From Willaertia magna (Eukaryota; Heterolobosea; Eutetramitea; Acrasida; Naegleriidae): a DNA stretch of 17,160 nucleotides. Where the stretch lies: contig CADWAF010004328.1 of assembly GCA_902984215.1 (NCBI GenBank), positions 1 to 17,160 on the forward strand, written 5' to 3'. Position numbers and translations under genes: made by a program. Numbering within the stretch: position 1 is the first letter of the stretch; each line of letters opens with the position of its first letter. The notes under the pieces were generated by a model. It did not search any database, was not told the DNA's origin, and saw nothing but the letters and a program-made list of their open reading frames with translations. Below, piece after piece: positions 1 through 7,579 of this stretch.

Positions 1-938
1 AATCTTTTAGGAATATTTAGTGATGAAATTAAAAAAGATTGGATTGAGATTAATGATAAAAGATTACAAAAAATTAAAGATATAAAAACTAATACATTTA
101 CAACTTTATTCTTTTTGGAAGGTATGTTTATTTTTTAATCAATAATATTTTTACAATTTTTTTATCTAATTATTAAATTTTTAAATTGAATAATTGATTG
201 AAATTTTAAAATTATTATTGAAAGACAATACAATTTATATTTGTGGTCGTGATACTAAAGGAGAATTATTAAATTTAACAAATTCTTTACAAAATGAAGA
301 AGAAAAAGAAGAAATTTTAAAAATTGATTTATATGTTAATGGAGCAATCATGTTAACTAAAAAAGGAGAATTATTTTACTTGTCACAAAATGAACATCAT
401 ATATTTGATTATTTTAATTCACAAAATTTAAGAAAAATTAAAATTCGAAATTCAGAATGTCACTTTTTACAATTAAATATTAATTATAAAATTTTAGATT
501 TATTTTCAATTGATTCTAAAATGATCATTGTAAATAAAGAAGATAAACAATTACTGTTAGTTAAATCTGAAGAAATTATAGAAACAAAATTATTTTATAA
601 TGAAATTAAAACTTTATTTTGTAGTTACAATGAATTTTATATTGAAACAATTAGTAAGTTTTTTTTACAATTTTTTTATTTTACAATTTTTTTTATTTTA
701 CAAAATAGCAAATGAATTTTTTATTATTGACAATAATGTAACTAAATATTGCGGTTTAGAAAATGAAAATTATAAAAAATTAGCAAACCCAATGGTTAGA
801 AATATTTTAAATTTTAAATCTGAAAATTTAATATTTTTTGAGGAAGAAGATTTAATTAAGAGAAATTTTTATTATTCATTACAAGAGTGTAAAGGTTATA
901 GAGATTTGGATATTTTTATTATTAATAACAATTATTAG
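1..938 (+). CDS. RCC1-like beta-propeller protein, 3' part of a spliced gene
   Basis: Three exons can be joined in one frame: 1-121, 225-653 and 709-938, ending at TAG 936-938. The gene starts outside the window. The introns (122-224 and 654-708) begin GTATGT and GTAAGT and end AAG and TAG, and both joins keep the frame. After the first junction the protein reads NTIYICGRDTKGELLNL, which resembles an RCC1 blade core (hydrophobic strand, W/C-G-R/N, then G-x-L). Further on, NGAIMLTKKGELFYLSQN is a second blade-like segment. RCC1-type propellers act as guanine exchange factors or protein-binding scaffolds; which applies here cannot be seen. The C-terminal third is acidic and hydrophobic with no recognised motif. 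The splicing is well supported. The family call is moderate, because only two weak blades are visible and other propeller families are possible. Confidence 0.55.
122..224 (+). other. Spliceosomal intron 1 of the RCC1-like gene
   Basis: This 103-nt intron starts GTATGT and ends at the first AG downstream (223-224). Removing it joins exon base 121 to 225 and makes a GAC codon, continuing the same reading frame. Its interior is almost pure A/T and includes a TTTTTACAATTTTTTT pyrimidine tract. Confidence 0.65.
654..708 (+). other. Spliceosomal intron 2 of the RCC1-like gene
   Basis: This 55-nt intron has a canonical GTAAGT donor and a TAG acceptor. The interior repeats TTTTACAATTTTTT almost exactly, giving a strong pyrimidine tract. 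Splicing joins A653 to CA709-710 (an ACA codon) and opens the frame that continues to the stop at 936-938. Without splicing, the upstream frame ends at a TGA just inside the next exon. Confidence 0.75.
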
Positions 939-1127
939 GAGTTTAATTAACGAATATTTTTTTATACAGGTTGGAAACAGTAATTAAATAATCTACATCA
1001 CTTTTATATTTTACAATGAGGATAAGAACATACAAACTATTGACGCATTATTATTTTACATTAAAGTAAATATCAACAAATGAATTGTTGGTTGTTGTCA
1101 ATCTTTGTAAATTATTTTTAAAATAAA

Positions 1128-1238
1128 TTAATGATTTGATTCCTTTAAATTCTTATCATATACAACATAATGCCATCCTCCTGCAACAACTGTATTAAAT
1201 TTTAATGTTGATGAATATTGTAAAGATAAACAATGTGT
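1128..1238 (-). pseudogene. Short coding-like tail, possibly RCC1-like, overlapping the end of the exonuclease-PUF gene
   Basis: On the minus strand a 36-codon frame runs from just after an in-frame TGA (1239-1241) to TAA at 1128-1130. It contains NTVVAGGWHYVVYDKN, which resembles the G-G-W-H-x-V-V strand of an RCC1 repeat, and it is more GC-rich than its surroundings, as host exons are. It overlaps the last codons of the exonuclease-PUF gene in a different frame. It could be a spliced last exon, the true C-terminus reached after a frame change, or a remnant of an RCC1-like copy. No upstream part was found, so I treat it as a fragment. Confidence 0.3.
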
Positions 1239-2772
1239 TCAATAGCTAAACTTCCAAATAATTGTAAACTTAAATTTACAATATTTCCTTTTAATTCATA
1301 TAATAATTCTTTTTTAAAATCGTCAAATAATACACAACATTCAAAAAATGATTGTATTACAAAAAGTCCATATTTATCATTCATAAATAATAACATTTTA
1401 GATTTTAATTTTTGGAAAATTAATTCTTTAACTTTTGTACTATTACTTTTTTGTAAATGTTGTATAATAAATTTAGAACCAATATCAGTTTTAATTAATT
1501 CTAAAATTAAATGTTCATATCTACGTAATTTTGTCTTTTTAAAATCTCCATTCGTTACAATAATTGACTTTATTTGTTGTAATGCTTCTTCTATTGTAAT
1601 TAACGGTTTTACCGCTTTTTTAATAATTTTATCTACAAATAATTGACATTCCTTCTTTACAATTTCTAGTTGTTGCTGATTATTTTCTTGTACTAATTTT
1701 TGTATCATTAAATGATATAATTTTTCTAAATTTTTAACGTCCATCGCAGCATAATTTTTTAAATCATTTGACAATGGTCGTTTTTCCCAAATTGTATTAT
1801 CAATTTTATAAATATTATTAATATCATCTTTATGTAGATTTTCTTCAATTGAAAATAAAATTAATAAATTATTTAATCCAATATTTGATAAATCAATACT
1901 ATTATTTGTATCAGTTGTAAGGATAGGTAAATATTTAAATAATATTTGTGTGTCCATAATATTATTAATTTTAATTTGGTATTGACCATATAAAGCTTTA
2001 CAATCAGATGAACAAGCGTGAAAGATTTTTAGAATAGATTCATTTTCAAATAGTTCTTTTAAGAATTGTACCATTTCTTCTTTAATATTTTCGTTAATAA
2101 TTAGAAAATCAAATAAATATTGTTTATGATTTGCTGCGATTTGAACTAATGTTAATTTACCGTGATAACTTAAACATACACCTTCACAATCAACTGCTAA
2201 AATAGATTGATTTTGTAATTCTTGTTTTGCTTTTTGTAAAGTATTGTAATTGTCAACTAATAAATATGTATTTTCTAATTTTTTATTGTTTTTTATATTA
2301 CTATTATTTAACGACTTTTGTTTATTATTTTGATCTATAACTTTTTGTATAAATCTAACCACAATATCCATTCCTTGTTTATAATTTTGATTATTTTTAT
2401 TGTAAATAATGGAAGCGATTTCTAAAACTGTAAAATTTTCAAAAATAAATCTTTGATAAACTTTTTGTTGTAATTTCAATTTATGTTGCGCTGCAGTTAC
2501 AATTTTATTTTTTAATAAATTTCTATCAATTATTAGAGATGTGCTATTAATTTTATTTGGTTATTAAAGATGGTTATAAATTCGCATTGCTTAATAATTT
2601 GTTGTAAAGTTTGTAAATTTAAATTTTTTAAAGCAGATTTTCTTATCGGAAAGGAAACGTTAATTATTTGTTGATAAAGATCTTCAATATTTAATAAATT
2701 ATTTTGTTGTTTATTTAATAATAATAAAATTACCACTTGAATAATTTTTGTGGCAATAAAAGAAAGTGGCAT
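1202..2772 (-). CDS. DEDDy 3'-5' exonuclease with C-terminal PUF-type repeats; frame change near 2530
   Basis: The main frame (2479 down to 1202) contains a WRN/EXD1-type exonuclease domain. Counted from 2479, D97 and E99 sit in AVDCEG, D159 in HACSSDCKAL, and Y243/D247 in YAAMD, so all four acidic residues and the tyrosine of a DEDDy nuclease are present. After about residue 300 there are PUF/Pumilio-like helical repeats with TDIGSKFIIQ, NDKYGLFVIQ and LFGSLAIEH spaced about 36 residues apart. Such a protein would bind and trim RNA from the 3' end, probably in the cytoplasm. The N-terminal part starts at ATG 2770-2772 and stays open to a TAA at 2533-2535. The downstream frame overlaps it and is open from about 2555. 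No good GT-AG intron links the two, and one missing base near CATCTC/TAATAATTG would join them. This may be a sequence error or a real mutation. The PUF array is short and may continue past the annotated stop. Confidence 0.7.
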
Positions 2773-2924
2773 TTTCTGAAGTTGCGCTATTTTTTATTTT
2801 TAAAGTTTTGTAATTTTTCTAATCATTGTAAAACCCAGTTGCAGAAAATCATTAGAACTTTGTGAAGGTGTTTATATTTTGTTTGACATATTTAGGTATA
2901 TTCTAATCTTTCAGTTTTTATTGG

Positions 2925-5810
2925 TCATTTATTTCTCTTTTGTTCAAAAAAGGAAATTATTTTGGTGAATAATTTACTATCTTTGTAAAGTTGGTTTGTA
3001 GTATCATTTCTATTTAGTAATAAAATATCTAAAGGAGTATTTTCATTTACGTTTTTAATTGAAATTATTTCTTTCACCTCTTCTTCTGTGATATTATTAT
3101 TGTTCTTTTTTTGTAAAGTTTTTATAATATATTTTAAAAAATAAAAAGAATCACTCTCTATTTTTGAGGCACAACATAAATGTAATGGTGTATTATTATT
3201 AAATGTTTTTGTATTAAACAACTTTGTAATGTAACCATTTTGACAACTTAATACTTTATAAAGTTGTCCTTTTTTAGTAATGTTGTTAAATAATTTCTTT
3301 AATAATAATAATCCACAATTTCCAAAATTTAACATGTCATTTTGATTTGAAAATATTTTAATTAAATAATGTAAACAAGTATCTCCATTACAATCCTGCA
3401 ATTCATATCGTTTTGTTAATTTAATTAATTTAAATAAAACTGGATATATTTGTTGTTGTACAATATTTGGTTGCTGTTTTTGATATAAAATATAAAATTG
3501 TTCAAAACTATCCAACAATAAAGTTCTTTTCGTAATTTCATTTTGTATTTCAAAAACGTGATCTAAATCCTTAACATAGTTTTTTAATTGAAGTAAAAAA
3601 TATAAAGAATTAAATTTTGAATTATTTAAGGCTAAAGAAATTAAATGATAAAATTCCTCAGCTCTCATAATCTTAATACCATCATTGTCCTTATTAGATA
3701 TTTTAACTGTTAATTCTTGTATTGTTTGTAAAATGTAATTAATAATTTCAGATAATAAACTTTCATAATTTATAGAAATGGATAGTAAATGATAAATTCT
3801 ACTTTCAATTAATATTTCATTAATTTTAATAATATCATTATTATTTAAATTTTCTTTTAATTTAAAGAAATTATCTTTCCATCCAAGTAATAAAAAGATA
3901 AATACGGTGTCCATTGAAAAATTACTCTTTTCATCAATTGTATCAACTAATAATCCATAATTATATTTATTAACTAAATAAATTAAATATTCATATAATG
4001 CATATTCATTTCTTTCAGTTGGTCTTAACATATAAATACTTAAAAATGGAATAAATTGAACAGGCATATTATGACGTTTAATTAAATAATTTAAAATTTT
4101 AAATTGTTCAATTATGTCAGAATTTGGTTCTTTTAAAAAACTTTGAATAAAATTTACAAAGGATAAATTATCAATTCCAAACTCTTTAATGTAACTTGCT
4201 ATTTCACTTAAGGTAATAGTATTCATTGGTTGTAAAAATATCATTAAAGAATTATCATCTTTGGAACTCTCGCTGACAACATTATTTATAAATTCCTCTT
4301 TTGTTTTTGTAAATTTAACTAACTTTACAGGACGCTTAGTTGATTCATTGCTAATAAAACTAGGTAAAGTAGCAATAGAAATAATTGTTGAAAGATTGGT
4401 TACATGATAACCCCATATTAAATACTTTAATTTAGGGCACAGCGAAGAAAGAAACTCATAAAAATTATATGGAATATGTGAACGATCTTCAAAAGTCCCT
4501 AAAAATTCTAGTTTTTCCAATTTTGTAAACAAATTATCTTTCTCGGAGACAGTTGTGAAAAATTCTAAAGGATTGTTAACATTTAAAAGTATTAAATGTT
4601 CTAAATTTGGGAAAATTCTAATAATTAACTTTATAGTATTCATTCTCATTGTCTTTCCATTTAAGGTGAGTTTTTTAATATTATCTATTCTCATATTATA
4701 AAAAGACATATCTGACAATAAAGTATTTAAACGATATTCAAAAGATGTTGTCAGTTTCAATTGATTTGTATTGTTAACGTCTTTTGTGACAGTTAACATT
4801 TCTTTAAATAAAGCACTATAAGAAACATTGGTATCTGTACTAATAAATTTAACAGGCGATAGCAACCATGAAAACCTAGAAAGTGGGTTTGGAACTGTTT
4901 TATAATAATCATTAAAGACTGTGTTTAACTCTTTATGCTCGTTACACGCCTTATTCATTCTTTCATTCCAAACGATATCAACACTCTCGGTTGTACTACC
5001 GGTACTCATTGAATTATTAAGATTATTAAATAAAGATGATGAATTGTTATTGTTAGTATTGGTTGTTCCAAAATTAAACACCATTGAAGAATTATTTCCA
5101 ACAGTAGTATTACGTGTTTGTAATTGAAAAGAACTAAAACTTTTATAATTATTTTCATTCTTATTGTGTATGAATTCATTTGCTGTTGAGCTACTGTTGG
5201 TTGTAGGAAAACTAGTAGTGGTAGCAAATGAAAAACTAGGCACATAGTTTGAATCACTTTTCCCAAAGTTGAAAAGAGATGGTTGACTGGTAAACTCTGT
5301 AATTGGTTGTAAACCATTTTTCCATTCGTTTGAAGATCTTTCATCAAATAAAGTTCTTTCTTCATTCTGTAAAGCTCTTATTAAATAATACTGAAATTTA
5401 TAATATGATTCATTTTCGAGGTTAACATTTTCTGAATTTAAAATTAAAGCAAAATTTAAATAAGATTTAAAATATTTTACAATTTCTCTTTCAAATTTCA
5501 TTTTAAATTCTTTACAAATCACTCTATACTTTAAATAAGTCATTAATAAATTATCTTCTTTGTAAATAAATAAAACTTCTTTATCATAACTATAGTCTGA
5601 TAATAAATTTTCAATTGCATAAATATTTTCCTTAAATAATTTCCATAATTTTTCGTTGCTTTGTAACATTGTCAATGTATTTGTAAGTTTCTTTTCTAAA
5701 GAAGATTTTTGTAATTGTTGTAAAAGTTCAACAAAATAATTTTTTTTTGACAAGGTTGGAATAAATGAAATAATTTCAAATTTAATTTCCATGGGTAAAT
5801 TACTTTTCAT
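2925..5810 (-). CDS. Large F-box-like / LRR-like / ankyrin-like protein with an FG-rich linker
   Basis: This is a 961-residue frame from ATG 5808-5810. The N-terminus LPMEIKFEIISFIP resembles an F-box core (LP-x-E-I-x-x-x-I), which would link the protein to an SCF ubiquitin ligase. Residues about 160-275 form a Ser/Thr/Asn-rich low-complexity linker with FG-type motifs (LFNFGK, FSFATT, VFNFGTT). Around 365-475 are leucine-rich segments (LEHLILLNV, LEKLEFLG, LKYLIWGY). The C-terminal 140 residues have ankyrin-type starts (DTCLHYLI, NTPLHLCCA, NTPLDILLL). The open frame continues upstream of the ATG for about 50 codons with coding-like Glu/Gln/Lys content, and a good acceptor (TTCTCTTCCAG) lies at about 5897-5907 on this strand. 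An upstream exon is therefore possible, although the SPRY-like fragment occupies that DNA on the other strand. The domain calls rest on short motifs and are moderate. Confidence 0.6.
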   Translation of the reverse strand: MKSNLPMEIKFEIISFIPTLSKKNYFVELLQQLQKSSLEKKLTNTLTMLQSNEKLWKLFKENIYAIENLLSDYSYDKEVLFIYKEDNLLMTYLKYRVICKEFKMKFEREIVKYFKSYLNFALILNSENVNLENESYYKFQYYLIRALQNEERTLFDERSSNEWKNGLQPITEFTSQPSLFNFGKSDSNYVPSFSFATTTSFPTTNSSSTANEFIHNKNENNYKSFSSFQLQTRNTTVGNNSSMVFNFGTTNTNNNNSSSLFNNLNNSMSTGSTTESVDIVWNERMNKACNEHKELNTVFNDYYKTVPNPLSRFSWLLSPVKFISTDTNVSYSALFKEMLTVTKDVNNTNQLKLTTSFEYRLNTLLSDMSFYNMRIDNIKKLTLNGKTMRMNTIKLIIRIFPNLEHLILLNVNNPLEFFTTVSEKDNLFTKLEKLEFLGTFEDRSHIPYNFYEFLSSLCPKLKYLIWGYHVTNLSTIISIATLPSFISNESTKRPVKLVKFTKTKEEFINNVVSESSKDDNSLMIFLQPMNTITLSEIASYIKEFGIDNLSFVNFIQSFLKEPNSDIIEQFKILNYLIKRHNMPVQFIPFLSIYMLRPTERNEYALYEYLIYLVNKYNYGLLVDTIDEKSNFSMDTVFIFLLLGWKDNFFKLKENLNNNDIIKINEILIESRIYHLLSISINYESLLSEIINYILQTIQELTVKISNKDNDGIKIMRAEEFYHLISLALNNSKFNSLYFLLQLKNYVKDLDHVFEIQNEITKRTLLLDSFEQFYILYQKQQPNIVQQQIYPVLFKLIKLTKRYELQDCNGDTCLHYLIKIFSNQNDMLNFGNCGLLLLKKLFNNITKKGQLYKVLSCQNGYITKLFNTKTFNNNTPLHLCCASKIESDSFYFLKYIIKTLQKKNNNNITEEEVKEIISIKNVNENTPLDILLLNRNDTTNQLYKDSKLFTKIISFFEQKRNK

Positions 5811-5921
5811 CAATTCAATTGTACTTTCTTTTAATACTTCTTGTTTTTCTTCATCTTCTTGTTGACCTTCTTCTTGTTTTTTAATCCAATATTCAACTGG
5901 AAGAGAATAGTTTCTCTTTGT

Positions 5922-6183
5922 AGATAATAAATCCTTGGTTTTTTTCCAAGTTCGTAATAGTGTAGAATCAAATGCAATAAAATATTATTTCAATGGTGAA
6001 TTAGTTTATAAGTATGATAATATTTTAAGAGGAGTGGATGTGGTAAATGAGGCTGGACACAGGTTATATTTTGCTGTGGGTATAGAACAAACAAATGAAA
6101 ATGTTAATAATACAGTAGTTATTGGATCTTCTAAAAAGTTGGATACCACTAATTTTAGAAAATATAATTGTGAAATTCAATAA
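5922..6183 (+). pseudogene. Orphan SPRY/B30.2-like C-terminal fragment
   Basis: An open frame begins just after TAG 5919-5921, which forms a good splice acceptor (TTTCTCTTTGTAG), and ends at TAA 6181-6183. Its sequence has the SPRY pattern: IKYYFNGELVYKYDNI, then HRLYFAVGIEQ, then VVIG. That matches the F/Y-x-x-NG-x-L strand and the Y/F-F-A-V-G-I strand near the end of SPRY domains, which bind proteins. There is no ATG near the start, and no upstream exon is evident, because the minus-strand F-box-like gene lies immediately to the left. It may be the last exon of a gene with a tiny or distant first exon, or a truncated duplicate. Coding character is clear; gene status is not. Confidence 0.5.
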
Positions 6184-6316
6184 TATGTTTTAGTTAATAC
6201 TTTACAATTGTTTGTATTTAAATTAAATAACAAAGTAAATTAAATTTTTTTTAAACTTTTGAGTAATTCTGGCGCCCTTTTTTTCCGTTGATTTCAAAAA
6301 ATTTGAAAAATAAAAA
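6184..6316 (+). promoter_or_regulatory. Short upstream region of the 54-residue gene, with a GGCGCC palindrome
   Basis: This gap separates the SPRY-like fragment from the next ATG. In otherwise very AT-rich DNA it holds TTCTGGCGCCC (GGCGCC at 6271-6276), about 40 bp upstream of the ATG at 6317. The core resembles an E2F-type GGCGC site, which would suit cell-cycle control, but this is inferred from a single motif. A T-run and an A-rich leader follow. Confidence 0.3.
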
Positions 6317-6481
6317 ATGCAACCAAATGATGATTATGAATTAACCCTAGAAGAGTATTTGCGAAAATATACTGAAAAACAAATTCAAAAAATCAATGAA
6401 CGTACTGAAGAATTAATAAATCAATTACGAAAGGAAGGAAAAGAAAAACAAGAAGAAATCAAACAAATTCTAAATGAATAA
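6317..6481 (+). CDS. Small 54-residue coiled-coil protein, unknown function
   Basis: ATG 6317-6319 lies in an A-rich context and the frame ends at TAA 6479-6481. The product starts MQPNDDYELTLEEYL and continues as a highly charged helix rich in Lys, Glu and Gln with hydrophobic residues in heptad-like spacing (EELINQLRKE, EEIKQILNE). No signal peptide or membrane segment is seen. It looks like a small coiled-coil subunit of a larger complex, but I do not recognise the family. It ends only 29 bp from the convergent histone gene. Coding is supported by the clean ATG, the E/K/Q codon bias and the unusual GC-containing promoter. Confidence 0.6.
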   Translation: MQPNDDYELTLEEYLRKYTEKQIQKINERTEELINQLRKEGKEKQEEIKQILNE

Positions 6482-6510
6482 CAATTTTTTATTTACAATA
6501 TTAAACAATT

Positions 6511-7494
6511 CTAAACAAATCTATTCTTTCCAGATTGCAGCCTAATTGCCAAGTGAATATCTCTATCCATCAAGGTAACTCTTTTTGCATGTAATGTACA
6601 AAGGTAAGCATCATTAAAAACTGAAATTAAATAACTTTCTGCAGCTTCATGTAAATCGTCTACTGCACTTACTCGTATTCTATAATTTTCTTTTAACACT
6701 TCACATAGAATATGTTTAATAAACCTTCTAAAAGGTGCCTTTGGAATTAGCTTATCCCCACTCTTTTGATACTTCCTTACTTCATCTAAATACTTGTAAG
6801 TATTTCTAGGTCTTCTTGGAGTACCATTATTTGTAGTTCTTGTCGCAGTGGTTGTAGTAGTTGTGGTAGCAGCAGTTGTAGAAGATGAAGCCCGATTTTT
6901 ATTTGCATTAGACGACCTATAAAGCTTTCTCGATCTTGTACCGCTAGTAGATTTTCTAGCTGTACCCTTTTCATAATAATCATCTGCTTCTCTTTGTTCT
7001 ATCGCTGTTGGTGGAGGAAGATTTGTTGGGGGAGGGATATTTACATTGTTATTGTTAGTATTGGGTAAATTTTCTATTGTTTCTTCTTCTTCCATTCTAT
7101 TTGGAATATCAATTGGTGGGCTAGTTACTTGTTGTTGTTCTTCTAATGGGTTTTGCGGAAGGATGGGTGAAGGAGTATCATCGAAAGGAGGTCTTATGTT
7201 GAAAGAAGTATCTTGGGTAATGTTAGGAGGAGATGGAGATAGTGAAGGTTGTTCTTCGTTCGGTTTCTGTTTCTTTGATGCATTCATCATTTCTTGGGGA
7301 TCGAAAGTGTCACTTTCCCTACTATAGACATTACTAGTAGTTTCACCAATTATATTTAATTGTTGCGATCCTCCGAGTGTAGTTTCTCCCACTTCTTCGT
7401 TTTCACTTTCCGAAGAAGAAGATGAAGAAGAAGGAGAAGGCAGATTTTGCCTCATTGAAATTTGTGTAGATTTCTTACTTCTGAATCTTCTCAT
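6511..7494 (-). CDS. Divergent histone H3 variant with a long N-terminal tail (candidate centromeric H3)
   Basis: This is a 327-residue protein. Residues about 232-327 form a histone H3 fold: DEVRKYQKSGDKLIPKAPFR matches the alpha-N region of H3 ([20 protein letters not shown]), followed by AVDDLHEAAESYL (alpha-2) and LCTLHAKRVTLMDRDIHLA (loop 2/alpha-3). The fold is far more divergent than canonical H3, and it is preceded by a disordered tail of about 230 residues rich in Ser, Pro, Asn and Thr, with a poly-Thr run near 209-217. Both points suggest a CENP-A-like protein that marks centromeres. Against that, loop 1 appears to be the same length as in ordinary H3, without the small expansion common in CENP-A. 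The tail contains GTARKSTSGTRSRKL (177-191), closely matching the K9 region of canonical H3. ATG is at 7492-7494 and TAA at 6511-6513. The gene is divergent from the actin-related gene. Confidence 0.85.
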   Translation of the reverse strand: MRRFRSKKSTQISMRQNLPSPSSSSSSSESENEEVGETTLGGSQQLNIIGETTSNVYSRESDTFDPQEMMNASKKQKPNEEQPSLSPSPPNITQDTSFNIRPPFDDTPSPILPQNPLEEQQQVTSPPIDIPNRMEEEETIENLPNTNNNNVNIPPPTNLPPPTAIEQREADDYYEKGTARKSTSGTRSRKLYRSSNANKNRASSSTTAATTTTTTTATRTTNNGTPRRPRNTYKYLDEVRKYQKSGDKLIPKAPFRRFIKHILCEVLKENYRIRVSAVDDLHEAAESYLISVFNDAYLCTLHAKRVTLMDRDIHLAIRLQSGKNRFV

Positions 7495-7579
7495 TTTTTC
7501 ATTTAATTTTCATCACCACATTGAAGAAGAAGGAACTGAGACAATTGAGTTTTAACCAAGTCAACAAAATCAACAAAAA
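7495..7579. promoter_or_regulatory. Compact divergent promoter between the H3 variant and the actin-related gene
   Basis: Only 85 bp separate the two start codons. The sequence includes a short direct repeat near the plus-strand start (CAACAAAATCAACAAAA) and no clear TATA box. Both genes must start transcription from this segment, or from within each other's leader, so co-regulation is plausible but unproven. Confidence 0.5.

Noticed and set aside
939..1127. tRNA or small RNA gene between the first two genes
   Set aside because: No cloverleaf arms or T-loop consensus were found; the sequence reads as short untranslated regions.
4921..5365. Open frames in other frames or on the opposite strand of the F-box-like gene
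   Set aside because: They mirror the low-complexity Asn/Ser linker and have no protein-like pattern of their own.
6511..7494. Canonical histone H3
   Set aside because: The fold has many substitutions and the tail is about 230 residues long with no normal N-terminus, so it is a variant.
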